This document shows, in pieces, positions 32,512 to 42,089 of a DNA stretch of 64,000 nucleotides; position 1 is the first letter of the stretch; each line of letters opens with the position of its first letter. The stretch comes from Chondrus crispus (Eukaryota > Rhodophyta > Florideophyceae > Gigartinales > Gigartinaceae). The notes under the pieces were generated by a model. That model was not told the DNA's origin and did not search any database. It saw nothing but the letters and a program-made list of their open reading frames with translations. A program made the translations under genes and the position numbers. The DNA lies in assembly GCF_000350225.1 (NCBI RefSeq), contig NW_005179271.1, positions 17,744-81,743 of the forward strand, in the 5' to 3' direction.

Positions 32512-32890
32512 CAAGCCTAGAATAAAGTGGAGGTGAATACTCGGGCAAAGTACAAAAACTTTAATTTTCATTAATTCCACTGACATTTGGGACTCGTAGA
32601 ATGTGCTCATTGCGAGAAGTCTGGCTCCGTAACGGCTCAGGCGATTAAGAAAACTGTTTTTCCGTTAAATGCTGCTCACTCTGAGCTCTACAGCAAGGTA
32701 GATTTCATACAGTGCGGTACAGCAGCGGATTTGCTCATTTTCAAAATGTCCTAAAATCGAGCGCTTTTTAACCCACTTCGCTCGTGGATGGGGTGTTAAT
32801 TGCAGGAGCTACACCCAGCTACTGTCATTAGTGTAACCAATAAGTTAGAGTAACAACGCGAAATAGTAACACTGACACTAAAACGGTGAT

Positions 32891-33120
32891 TTGAAAAACG
32901 GCCAATTGAAATTGGTGTCACAATTCCTCCAAACGGGTGTGACGGTATTGCCACGAAAAATCCGGAACGTGGCGACAGATCTGTTGAGCTCACAATACGC
33001 AAAAGTTTACAGTACATGTTGCGTCTGCGACCGAAATACTGCATGGGTTTACAATTTGGACGAAACATCATCAACCAGCAAAAAAGGCATTAGATCGAAA
33101 AAGATACCAGATCTCAATTC
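32891..33120 (+). pseudogene. Second, partial pogo D-box fragment
   Basis: A frame from 32891 includes WVYNLDETSSTSKKGIRSKK, which looks like the first Asp block of a different pogo-type transposase. It precedes the CT-rich array and has no downstream catalytic blocks of its own. The main transposase has its own first Asp block at about 34595-34630. It is probably captured or rearranged material within the element. Confidence 0.4.
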
Positions 33121-33129
33121 GCGACACCG

Positions 33130-33745
33130 CTTTCGCGTCCCTCTCCCTCCTCCCACCACGATCACATCCTTCCCCCTCCTCCCACCACGTTCACGTCGCT
33201 CCCCCTCCTCCCACCACCCTCACGTCCATTGCCATCCACCCACCACGTTCACGTCTCTCCCCCTCTTCCCACCACTTTCATCATCCATCGCTCTCTTCCC
33301 ATCACGTTCACGTCGCTCCCCCTCCTCCCACCACGTTCACGTCCATCACCATCCTCCCACTACGTTCACGTCGCTCCCCTCTTCCCACCACTTTCATCAT
33401 CCCTCACCCTCCTCCCACCACGTTCAAGACCCTCTCCTCTCTCCCACAATGTTCACGTCCTTCTCTCTCCTCCCGCCACCTTCAAGTCCCTTTCTCTCCT
33501 CCCACGACTTTCAAGTCTNNNNNNNNNNNNNNNNNNNNNNNNNNNNNNNNNNNNNNNNNNNNNNNNNNNNNNNNNNNNNNNNNNNNNNNNNNNNNNNNNN
33601 NNNNNNNNNNNNNNNNNNTCTCTCTCCCTCCTCCCAACAACTTCACGTTCCTCCCCTCCGTTCACGTCCATCTCCCTCCTCCCACCACTTTCATTTCTCT
33701 CTCCCTCCTCCCACCACCTTCACTTCAATCCCCCTCCTCCCAATG
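33130..33745. repeat. CT-rich tandem array (~27 bp units, variable)
   Basis: Units resemble CCTCCCACCACGTTCACGTC with variable spacing. The array surrounds the run of N. Long Pro/Ser/His open frames across it are products of low complexity and should not be taken as protein. Confidence 0.9.
33519..33618. other. Assembly gap (100 N)
   Basis: Exactly 100 unknown bases, the usual placeholder for a gap of unknown size. It lies within the CT-rich array, so the true array length is unknown. Confidence 0.99.
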
Positions 33746-35414
33746 CCGGCATCGGCTTCCCCTATTATTGCCGCTCTCGAGAGCGCAAAGCTTCGCAATG
33801 GCAAATTGCACCAAGGCCATTCGACGACCACGAACCCGGGGACAAATACAGATGCATCAAATGCATCTGTAATCAACAGGAACGAAGTTCCAACTACAGA
33901 CACGACAAAAAAGCGTAGCTTGCAGCGCGTTTTGACGCTGTCGCAACGATTGACTATCGTTAAATGGATGCTTCAGGCTGTACGGACAGACGGGGAAACA
34001 TGTATCGCATCTAAAGCCGTTGCCGAATTCCCGGATCTTTTTCGCGGAACCCGAAACGCAAACCTTGTACGGGCAAGCCGCCTTTGGAAGTCAAGGTCAG
34101 ATTTTACCGATAAAGAAGGCAAGGTGGTGATACACGGCAGAACATGCTCCATCACGCGTGTTTCGCGTAACGTTTTCACGCGATTATTTACTAAAGGACG
34201 ATCTGGTAGTGGACGCAAAAGAGAAGCCTGGGTTTTGGCTCTACACAAGGATTTGGTTGAAGAGTTTGATCGTTTGAGGAGATTGGGGGTCAAGTTTAAT
34301 TTGCGGAACCTTCGTGCACTGGCAGTGCACCTCATCAAACACAGTACATCCCCGTCGTACTCTCTAAATTTTATGGATCCGCGCACAGAAGTTCCCATAA
34401 TCATGAAGATAAATGCCCGAAGGATTCAGACATTTGCTGATCGTTTTTGTATTGTGAGTCGAGCCCATACGGGAAAGCTGTTGACGAGCCCAGCCAAGGA
34501 GGCTTTCATAGAAAAGGAAGTCTCTTTTCATCTCGGGCAGCTTTGTCGTGAGTTTCGCGCTGGCACACTAGACGAAAGCGATGTGAGCAACGCTGATGAG
34601 ACACACTTTGTGATCAACTATGATAACGGGCGCACGCTGGGATTTATGGGAAATGAAGAAATTAAGTATGCATGTGGTATCTGGAGGAGAGGGAATGACT
34701 ATGTTGGTAAGGCTCAATGGAGGTGTTGAGGCAAAAATCGAGAATCCGTTTATGGTTTTCAAAAATCAATGCCGGAGATATCCTATCCGTGGTGTACCTG
34801 ACAATGTCCCAGGTGTCTCCTACCGTAGCGGACCTAAAGGCTGGATGGATTCGCAGGTAATGAATCAATGGATGCAAGAACGACGTGTTATTAGACCATT
34901 GCCAGGTGGCCGAAAGCGCATACTGTACGTCGATAACTGTAGCGGCCATAACAACACAGTCTCACTTTCCCAAGCTGCCATTGGGATTAATACTGAAATA
35001 AGATACTTTCCTAAGAATGCCACACATTTAATTCAACCATGCGATTCTTTTGTAATACAAAAAATCAAGCGAGCATGGTGTACGAGATGGGAGGCATTTA
35101 AAATGCAGATGATCATGGAGGGAAGGTGGACGGATGGTTCTGGAAAGCTGGCCAATCCTGGGAAATCTTTTTTTCTGAGACTCGCGAGTGCTGCTGTGAG
35201 TGAGGTCAATGAGCAAAAGGATAGTGAGGGTATGACGTTTGCTGGCAAGGCGATGGTGAGGACAGGGATGGCTTTAAACACGAATGGTTTATGGGAGGAA
35301 CGTCAGCTGTTTCCGAAGTTACAGAACATTATCAACAAGCACCGGAACCATTTCAACGGAGAACCAGTTGTACCTGGAACTGTTGACATCGATGTACATG
35401 ATCACAATCAATGA
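33743..35414 (+). pseudogene. pogo-like DDE transposase, one frameshift
   Basis: An ATG at 33743, just right of the CT-rich array, is the first plausible start. SQRLTIVKWMLQAVRTDG marks the N-terminal helix-turn-helix. The first Asp is in VSNADETHFVINYDNG (about 34590-34630). Near 34670 the phase changes into the frame that runs to 35414. That frame contains HVVSGGEGMTMLVRLNGG, the second Asp in RILYVDNCSGHNN and the third in THLIQPCDSFVIQKIK. All three acidic blocks are present, so apart from the slip the gene is complete. The slip may be real or a sequencing error. Confidence 0.85.
33847..33871. repeat. 25 bp hairpin, 11 bp perfect arms
   Basis: Arms TACAGATGCAT and ATGCATCTGTA flank CAA, within the N-terminal coding part of the pogo-like transposase. 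Confidence 0.85.
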
Positions 35415-35616
35415 TGTAGTAGAGTGTAGCAGTTCCGGCAGTTGCTGCCAGTGACGCTAATTTGAAATTTGAAATTAGAGTCACCAACAATAATTAGAAA
35501 CAGACGCAAAACAGTGTCAGCAGGGGAATACTGTCACCGACAGTAAATCATGTAAGTTACCTCAAAAATGTTCCCTGAAAAATACTGTCGGTGACACTAA
35601 TGACAGTAACTGGGTG

Positions 35617-36278
35617 TACTGTACAGGGTACAGTACATCGTCGCTACATGTACACGTGGTACAGTTCTCTTTGCATGCTGTCTGCCTACCGTACTCATTA
35701 GTGCCGCCCCGTGCGAGACCCCAAAAATGGCACTATTGGGAGACAGCATTAATAGGTGACGTCGTCACATCTATTTTCAGGCACTCAGTCGGTGACCTCC
35801 GGGTATTTCTCATTTGTTTTGTGGCAAATCGCAGCGCCTGGGGATAAAAACGGGCATTGCCGACCATCAATAAAATATGCAAAAATTAATATCTCCTGCA
35901 TGGCATGCTCATCGTAAACGGTCATGTCGACCTCGGACTGGGCGAGAGCGAAGACCTGGCGAAGAAAAACCCTGTGGTGTGAGCTTCAATACTGTCGGTT
36001 TGGGCTCATTCCAAATGGAATCGATTCGTCTCGACATACAGTATTGGCTAGTCGCAGAAGTATGGCGGAAAGGCCTGCTGTGTCCAGGTTCTGAGCTGTA
36101 GAAGCCCGTTCTACAAAGCACCACCTCAAAGCCCCTCTAGCGAGTTCCCCGGTGCCATACCTCTACAACTTCTCCAAAAAAGCGGGATTTGTTCTTCGTT
36201 GAGTATTTGTTGTTGGTTTTTGCCTGGTGGAGGGCGTGTCGCTTTCTTGTTGAGCCCGTCAACCGCCACGTTGTGAAA
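35617..36278. other. Unassigned stretch between the pogo-like element and the next gene
   Basis: No gene is supported. ATTAGTGCC near 35697 and GGCACTATTGG near 35728, along with inverted GTAC-rich motifs near 35615-35660, suggest decayed mobile-element ends. The promoter of the ORF at 36279 should lie in the right part. Confidence 0.35.
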
Positions 36279-37271
36279 ATGTCCACCAAAGTACTCACAG
36301 TTCCAGCTAGTAGGGCTTACGGCACGTCAGTAAGCGTTGTTACTCAAAACGTTCGAGGAAAAGGATTACAGAGCTTCTACAGGGTTCCTATACCGGTCAC
36401 AGACAGCACGCAGCAGCAGGTGTTTTTGGTGCCACATTGTCTAGCTCAGCAATTGTGGAGTAGATTTTGCAGCAGCAACGACATCTTAGGAAGTACACAG
36501 GAAAACTCTTTTGTTGCAAAAGAAGACGCCATGCCGGGAGCATATTGTGAACCCTTCTTCAGCTGTATTCAGGAGATTCTCTTGAAAAAGTACCAGAGTA
36601 GACAAGTTCTATCGACTTGGATGGTTCCGAGAAGTCTTTATGCTCTTTGGCGCTGTACGAGCTATGTCCAAGTTGAGTTGTTTGCAGATTGCCTCAATGA
36701 AAGTGGCGTTCTACAGCACTACTGTAGTGAGGACCCAAATGACAGCTGTTTTGCGTATCTTGGTAGTTTGGAAGCAAACGAAGAAACTGTATCTGGTGGT
36801 GCTGGCAATCCGCCTTTCGACGTATCATTTATCAGTCAGTTGTTGTCTAAGTTTGAACTCGGGGTACAGAAGTCAACCCCTTACTGTAGATGTGTGGTTT
36901 TGCCCACGGGTCCGCGGTATGAAGTACTGAATCATGTAGATTCAATCACCTCAGAAGGCCTGCAGTTGGTGGACATGCCTGCTGGCTGCTTCCCTTTCAA
37001 GAATCTTCAGAACTTACTAGGTGGTGACAAGCGCCTAGCAAAGCCTTCTTTATTTCAACGCGTTGGTATCTTTATTTGGAGAAACAGAGAGTACTTGGTG
37101 CAACACCCGCCACCTAATGATGTAGAGCACGTTTATCGTCTTTGGATAGAAAGAATGATGCATAACAGTAGGAAAGTAGTATTGTTTGATGAAGCTTTCG
37201 AGAAGGCTTTTCCGTTCCATTTTCGTAGTGACAGGAGAGCACTACCGCAATTTTATGCACATGTCTTCTGA
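36279..37271 (+). CDS. Hypothetical protein, convergent with the FEN1-like element gene
   Basis: The frame opens at a TTG (36189), but the first ATG is 36279, giving 331 codons. The protein has a mixed composition with scattered Cys and Trp and no recognisable domain. Typical segments are VFLVPHCLAQQLWSRF, GAYCEPFFSCIQEILL and HPPPNDVEHVYRLWIERMMH. It ends 34 bp from the end of the opposite-strand cysteine-cluster frame (37305). That arrangement suggests it is a second gene of the same mobile element, but it could also be a host gene. The frame is intact, unlike its neighbour. Confidence 0.5.
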   Translation: MSTKVLTVPASRAYGTSVSVVTQNVRGKGLQSFYRVPIPVTDSTQQQVFLVPHCLAQQLWSRFCSSNDILGSTQENSFVAKEDAMPGAYCEPFFSCIQEILLKKYQSRQVLSTWMVPRSLYALWRCTSYVQVELFADCLNESGVLQHYCSEDPNDSCFAYLGSLEANEETVSGGAGNPPFDVSFISQLLSKFELGVQKSTPYCRCVVLPTGPRYEVLNHVDSITSEGLQLVDMPAGCFPFKNLQNLLGGDKRLAKPSLFQRVGIFIWRNREYLVQHPPPNDVEHVYRLWIERMMHNSRKVVLFDEAFEKAFPFHFRSDRRALPQFYAHVF

Positions 37272-37304
37272 AATGAGTGAATGGGACATCTGCAAACTAC
37301 TTAA

Positions 37305-37680
37305 TTACTCCAATGCCTGCAAGTTCTCAACTTCAATATCTGCGCTGTTAACTGAAGACAACTTTTCAGATTCGGTATCAGACATGTCATCTTCGCTGCT
37401 GGAATCAGATACAAGTAGCGGTGCATTGTTGGAAACATCGACGTTATCTTGCCTCACTTGTACCGTGTTAGCTACGAAATTCTGTTCAGAAGATGTGTTC
37501 TGAATTGTAGCCGTTTCTTGTAACTGTTCACTTGGAGAGTCCGCTGTATCAATATTGTTTTTGCAAATGTGATCAATGCAGTCGCAGGCAAGGCATTTCA
37601 TACCATTTTTAAGCATGTACATCTTCTTGTGGAGCAATTTCTCTTACATTTGCAGGATATTACTGCTTCCTTGAGTTCAG
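37305..37680 (-). pseudogene. C-terminal cysteine cluster of the FEN1-like element gene
   Basis: The minus strand reads CKRNCSTRRCTCLK in one phase (about 37610-37660). It then continues KCLACDCIDHICKNN in the next phase (37305-37637 frame), after one slip in a short A run. The combined Cys spacing resembles the C...C...C.C...C..C.C..C.N clusters found at the C-terminus of many eukaryotic transposon-encoded proteins and, loosely, CXC (tesmin-type) motifs. The following tail is acidic and Ser-rich. The slip makes it non-functional as read. Confidence 0.6.
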
Positions 37681-37719
37681 AATGCATCTGCAGATGCATT
37701 CAGATCAAGCATGCTTGAT
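37680..37719. repeat. Two adjacent perfect palindromes
   Basis: 37680-37701 is a 22 bp palindrome centred on CTGCAG. 37704-37719 is a 16 bp palindrome centred on GCATGC. They lie at and just beyond the stop codon of the FEN1-like frame. Confidence 0.9.
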
Positions 37720-38906
37720 GTCAAAATCGAGCTCGAGCAATATGGAGCCGTCCTTATTAAATCCAAACTCAGGTGCACATACACCTATCTGAGTTGGAGA
37801 CAGGTCACTCTCAGAAGCACGACCCCAATATCTATCCAGAACAAAACATGCTCTCCTCACTTGCATTTTAAGATATTTTGCTGATGGGATAAGCTGGTTG
37901 GATGCAGCTGCCATGTCCGAAATATAGTTGTGAACGTCAGCTCTCCAGTGGGCAGAACCGATGGCATACTTCGATATAAATGTAGTTCTCTGTAGCCTTG
38001 AGATTTCTCGACTAACAGGAGCGGGTTCTTCTGCTCTACTGACAGCCTCGTTGAATCTCTCGCGTTCCTCGACTGGTGTCAGCAGTACTCTCTTCCCATT
38101 TCTGTACAGGTATACAAGACAGACGTACGTCGATATATGCTCGAAGTTAGCACCACTAGCATAAGCCATTCTCTCGACATATAAACGAAAGTGCTTAAGC
38201 GCTTCTATAAAAATCTCATTTGTAATACCGTAAAAAGACGGACAGAAGTCACAGCCGGCGAGACAGTACGCCATACACACATCAGTGAACGGAATATCAA
38301 CGGCTTGTAGGTTCGATAGTGCAGCATCAATGTTATGCACGGAATCGTTGAGAACATGTCCGACACCGAAGCCATGCAGCAACGTGCTACGTAGTAGTAT
38401 AACAAAAACGTCTGAATCGTCTGAGAGAACTAGGGTGCTGCTAGAGGTCAAAATATAACTCTTAAAAGCCGAGACAAACCTAGTCTCAGATTCTTCATGG
38501 CTGAGACTATGCTCTCCGAGGGAAGCGGTTCCATCCGGTTTAAATATGATACATCGAGTTCGGGGCAGCTTGATCGAAGTGGTATCATATCCATCGGCGG
38601 CGTCTGTAGTCCTTCTCAACAAGATAAAACCACTCAGAGTGCCATCAAAGCTCTCTTGCTCTGTGCTACGAATAGGAACGTAGTCTTTCGGAGTGCTTCT
38701 GCAGAAGTTATCATCAATTGCGAACTTGCCTCCATGAAGGAAAATGCTGCATTTTTTGCGTCCCTCTGCTAGTATTTCAGAAGCTGCAAGTGCTCCGCAG
38801 AATAAATGTAGACTCGCCAGTTCATCTTTGTACTTCCTGTCGTTCAAAAGGGAAGACCAGGGTACGTTCAAGTCCTCGTTGAAGCCGAGGTTAATGGCTG
38901 TAGTAG
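37705..38906 (-). pseudogene. XPG/FEN1-like nuclease segment of a large mobile-element protein
   Basis: The frame runs 388 codons from a TTG at 38871, and is open further upstream to the LTR insertion at 38907. Counting from that TTG, HEESETRFVSAF (about 125-136), LVLSDDSDVFVILL (about 147-160) and AYCLAGCDFCPSFYGITNEI (about 201-220) fall in the order and spacing of the internal region of FEN1/XPG nucleases. There the acidic E...D.D residues bind metal, followed by a GCDY.....GIG block. Here GI is kept but the second Gly of GIG is not. Known relatives cut flapped or branched DNA. A role in transposon end or intermediate processing is inferred. The rest is unrecognised. It joins the sequence right of 47511 in phase. 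Confidence 0.65.
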
Positions 38907-39536
38907 TGTAGTATAACCCCCCCCCTTACCGGAATTAGATATACATCAGATCGGCTACTGTAGGGCCCGAGCTCTACAGTACCTCCGCACGCGCCCACAC
39001 GTGTACGGGGCGCGCACGCACACGTGTGCTAATACGTGTAACACACGTGTACAGTCAGCACGGGCCGACCCGCGCTGACTACAGTAGCACTACAGTACAG
39101 TCCGTACTGTACTGTAGTATGATAGGATTAACTTGTACATTAAATACGTGAGCGAGCGACGGCGGTGGGGGGAGGACAAGCACGAGCTTGTCCAGAACCT
39201 ACGCCTTTGGTCAAGCTCGCCCCGCCTATTCTAGAACGGGTTCCCACTAGCCCGTATCTAGTTAGGAACCGAGCGGGCAGGGGACGCGCGAGCACGCGAG
39301 CGAGCCTAGATCCGCCTCCGCCCGTCAGCGCTGGTACGTCACCCAGCGCTGCGCCGGGGCGTCGAGGCGTAGATCGGCCCGCGCGTGCGCGCGTCCCCGA
39401 CCGTTACCCGCTCTACCACTGCTACCCCGGGCTCGCCCGGTTCCCTTAGCTGGGGTTGCTTCCCGTCTTCCCGCCGATCGAGGTCTCCGCACGAACTGAG
39501 TATACACCCCCCTCCGTTGGGGGTGTTTATACTACA
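38907..39536 (+). repeat. 5' LTR (630 bp)
   Basis: It starts TGTAGTATAAC with a run of nine C and ends GTTTATACTACA. Hairpins: 38956-38981 (loop CCGA), 39054-39079 (loop CCGA, one mismatch), 39090-39117 (12 bp perfect arms, loop CCGT), 39174-39193 (8 bp arms, loop ACGA), and the terminal CACCCCC...GGGGGTG stem. Open frames shared by both LTRs are artefacts of sequence identity. Confidence 0.95.
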
Positions 39537-39537
39537 G

Positions 39538-39550
39538 TGGTCTCCCGACC
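39538..39550 (+). promoter_or_regulatory. Candidate primer binding site
   Basis: TGGTCTCCCGACC begins two bases after the 5' LTR. It would pair with a tRNA 3' end that finishes in CCA. The priming tRNA was not identified, and the segment is itself partly self-complementary. Confidence 0.4.
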
Positions 39551-39612
39551 TAGAAGACTCTACGATCGTTCCGAGATGACGGCCGATTTCCTCCGCGTCC
39601 GTATGCGTCGAG

Positions 39613-39885
39613 ATGAGCGAAGGGTCCGAACCCTCGGTCCACTCCGCACCGACCGATATGCAGGCGTCCGCGCTACGCATCCGATCCGACGACGGCGCCG
39701 CAGGTCCTCGGGATCGCGAACCGTCGCCGGACTACTCAGAAGGACGCGCTTGCGCGCTGTACGAACGCATCGCGGAGTATATCGAGGATGTCCGGACATC
39801 CATTCGTGTCGACGTGACCGGCCAGGTCTACGCCCGCTGTCCTGACGAGTCGCGCTCCCTCCACGAAGGAAAGTTGAGCGCGTGA
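39613..39885 (+). CDS. Short gag-like or remnant ORF of the LTR element
   Basis: The ATG at 39613 follows the leader and opens 90 codons. The product is rich in Ser, Arg, Asp and Ala, with a helical middle (YSEGRACALYERIAEYIEDV). It is the first substantial ORF after the LTR, where gag is expected. No capsid motif is recognised, so the gag assignment is only positional. Confidence 0.35.
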   Translation: MSEGSEPSVHSAPTDMQASALRIRSDDGAAGPRDREPSPDYSEGRACALYERIAEYIEDVRTSIRVDVTGQVYARCPDESRSLHEGKLSA

Positions 39886-40089
39886 CTCAGTCCTGGGAGA
39901 GCCTGCGCGCGCTCGCCGACCAGTTGCACTCGGTCTTGTGTTGGTCGAGGACGCGCGCATCGAGACCCGTACGGCGGACGTTGCAGGTCGACCCGCGAGT
40001 ACGAACTCCGGGGTACGACGGGACACGCAGCCTTCCCCATCTGCCGAACAGATGGGAGCGTTCGCGCATACGGCTGCAGAACTCAACTC

Positions 40090-40866
40090 GACGCGTCAGG
40101 CGCGTTCGTAAGATAGAACAGGACTCGGCCGTAAGGTCGCCCGGAGACCCCCCCCCCGAGAGGGCCCGGTGCCACTGTTCCTCCGGGCGCTTCCGATGCG
40201 CAGGAGTGGCCTCCGACTGGTGCCGTCACCAGTCGGAGCGCGGAGGATATCAAACCAACGTCGGACGCGAACTTCGCGTCCGAGACTCAAGCCCTGCCGC
40301 ATGCCCCCGGAAGCATGCGGCGTTTGCGACAGGTACCGTACGGGCACGACCAGGACCGTGGAGGAGCCGCTCGCGGATCCGAAGAACCCATGTTCTCCGT
40401 CGATCCTCGCCGGGGCGGCTACCCGCCGGTGGATTACACCGCGCACCCCGGTCCGGAAGACGTACGTACACTACCCATCACCCCGTCAGGCGCGTTCGTA
40501 AGATGGAACAGGCATCGGCCGAAAGGTCGCCCGGAGCCCCCCTGAGAGGGCCCGGTGCCACTGTACCTCCGAACGCGTCCGATGCGCAAGAAGGGAGCCC
40601 GACTGGTGCCGACACCAGTCGGGTCACTGGGCAGCGCAGCCCCAAGACGGACGCGAATTTCGCGTCCGAGACCCAAGCCCTACCGCATGTCGCCGGAGAC
40701 ATGCGATAGATGACACGCGTACCGTACGTGGACGACAAAAGACGCGGAGATACCGCCCGCGGATCAGGACAACCGATTCTCTCTTTCGATCCCGGCTGCG
40801 GCGGTTATCAGCCGATGGATCTCACCGCGCACACCGGTCCGGTAGACGTCCGTACGCTACACGAAT
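40090..40866. repeat. 390 bp tandem duplication carrying matched hairpins
   Basis: CGTCAGGCGCGTTCGTAAGA recurs at 40094 and 40484. The two copies are diverged but align throughout. Each contains three hairpins in the same order: 40211-40238 and 40598-40623 (loops CCGT and CCGA), 40261-40283 and its partner near 40659-40679, and 40296-40321 with 40684-40705. Changes in some stem positions are compensated on the other arm. Confidence 0.88.
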
Positions 40867-41149
40867 TCTTAAGCGGACTAGCCCCTGCGACCCGGGCCGC
40901 AGTGGCTGAGACGGTCCAATGATTGCCCGGACAACAGAAGACAGACGTTCCAACGATCCGCCGTATCGCGATGGCGGGACTCACAACGTGCCGCGCTCGG
41001 CGCGGTTTGCCGCTGCCGGATCCGAAACTGGCAGCGAGGGAGAATCGAACCCCGAGGTCGCATGGGACAAGTTCGCCTGCGGCATCCCTCCACATAGGAG
41101 AACATGAGGAGCAGGCCGACCCTGTCCTCATTACGCGAGGCTACAAGCC

Positions 41150-41171
41150 CGTGGGAGGCCGACCTCCCACG
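41150..41171. repeat. Hairpin with 9 bp arms and CCGA loop
   Basis: CGTGGGAGG and CCTCCCACG flank CCGA. A similar stem with CCGT loop lies at 41449-41466 (CTGACCT / AGGTCAG). Confidence 0.85.
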
Positions 41172-41699
41172 CCATCGTCATCAAGGTCGACCGGACGCTT
41201 CGCTACCGCATACGCCCACACTCCAAGGGCGCCCGGTGGTACGGACCACCCGGTCGCGGAGCTCGACATCTCGCATCGAGATGGAGGCGGTGCTCCGCCT
41301 CGCGTGCCCCACCTCACCGATGAGGAGGCACGCCCCACAAGAACCCACCGATAACCCCGTGGGTCTGGTGGCGACCACCATCTGCAAAGAACGCGAAGGC
41401 GCCCAGGATTCCGTAAGCCCGGCGCGTGTTACCGTAAGAGAAGATACCCTGACCTCCGTAGGTCAGATGCCACGGACCGACCGTGAAGGCACCGAGGCTT
41501 CCGTAAGCCCCGTGCACAAGATAGAGCGTCAGGCGTGTGCCGATGCAACACGCCCCGAAAATCCTTCCGAACGCCGTGTCGCCGAGGGGATCTCACATGC
41601 GCTACACCTCACTCACTTGACCGATTTAGCCGGGGAGGCAGAAGCTAGCCTACCTAGTTCCGCAGAGAGGACACTCGTCGAGAAGGCAGGGATCGGTAC

Positions 41700-42089
41700 G
41701 GACGACCCCCGGCCAAGTGCCCGCCACCGACGGAAGGCACTCGAACCATCAAGATCGGTCGTGATGGTGTCACCGAACGCGTCTCCGCAGACCGCTGCGT
41801 GTACGCGCCACCGCCGACGGACTTGCCACGGGCGAGTACAACAACCCCGGGGGACCTTGCCGACAAGGTCACCGAGGACACGCAGTACGCTGTCGAGCGA
41901 CTACTCCGGCATCGGGCCATGGAGGACGGAACTACGGAGTTCCTCATCAAGTGGGCGGATTACGACACGCCCACCTGGACCACACGGACTCACGTCCCGG
42001 AGGAGTTGGTGTCTCGTTACGCCCAACGCCTCCGGAGGCGCACCGGCAGGGACCTCACCTTGGACGTGAACGCGGTCGTTCACGCTTAA
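41700..42089 (+). pseudogene. Ty3/gypsy integrase tail with chromodomain
   Basis: The frame containing 41799-42089 reads RTIKIGRDGVTERVSADRC, typical of the end of a gypsy integrase. It then has the chromodomain YAVERLLRHRAMEDG, TEFLIKWADYDTPTW and LVSRYAQRL, with the aromatic positions Y, W and W of the methyl-lysine pocket. Chromovirus chromodomains direct integration to marked chromatin. The catalytic integrase core is absent upstream, so this is a remnant. CACGCTTAAGGGGGGCCC directly after the stop resembles the polypurine region at 46869, as if the original 3' end was displaced by the 4.8 kb that follow. Confidence 0.75.

Larger units (their letters stand above)
28678..32795 (+). mobile_element. 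DNA transposon with TTAA target duplication
   Basis: Left end CACCACATCCACGAGCGAAG and right end the complement of CACCCCATCCACGAGCGAAG form an inverted repeat of about 26 bp with two mismatches. Both ends abut TTAA (28674-28677 and 32796-32799). TTAA targets are known for the piggyBac and Kolobok superfamilies. The encoded protein fits neither from what can be read here. Length 4.1 kb. Confidence 0.88.
32812..35616 (+). mobile_element. pogo-like DNA transposon with CT-rich array and assembly gap
   Basis: Ends CACCCAGCTACTGTCATTAG and the complement of CACCCAGTTACTGTCATTAG form an inverted repeat of about 27 bp with two mismatches. TA flanks it at 32810-32811 and 35617-35618. A second inverted motif (ACTGTCACCGACAGTA / TACTGTCGGTGACA) lies inside the right end. 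The left part contains a foreign-looking NLDETS fragment and a CT-rich array. Only 12 bp separate it from the TTAA element's right TTAA. Confidence 0.9.

Noticed and set aside
33130-33745. Long Pro/Ser/His-rich open frames
   Set aside because: They arise from the CT-rich array and run through 100 N, which cannot be translated.
36189-36278. Longer start for the ORF at 36279
   Set aside because: The upstream start would be TTG; the first ATG is at 36279. The same reasoning shortened the kinase, RING, NTF2-like and pogo genes.
39165-39507. Identical short ORFs near 15749, 39165 and 47140 as a gene family
   Set aside because: They lie inside LTRs of the same family, overlap on both strands, and owe their openness to GC content.
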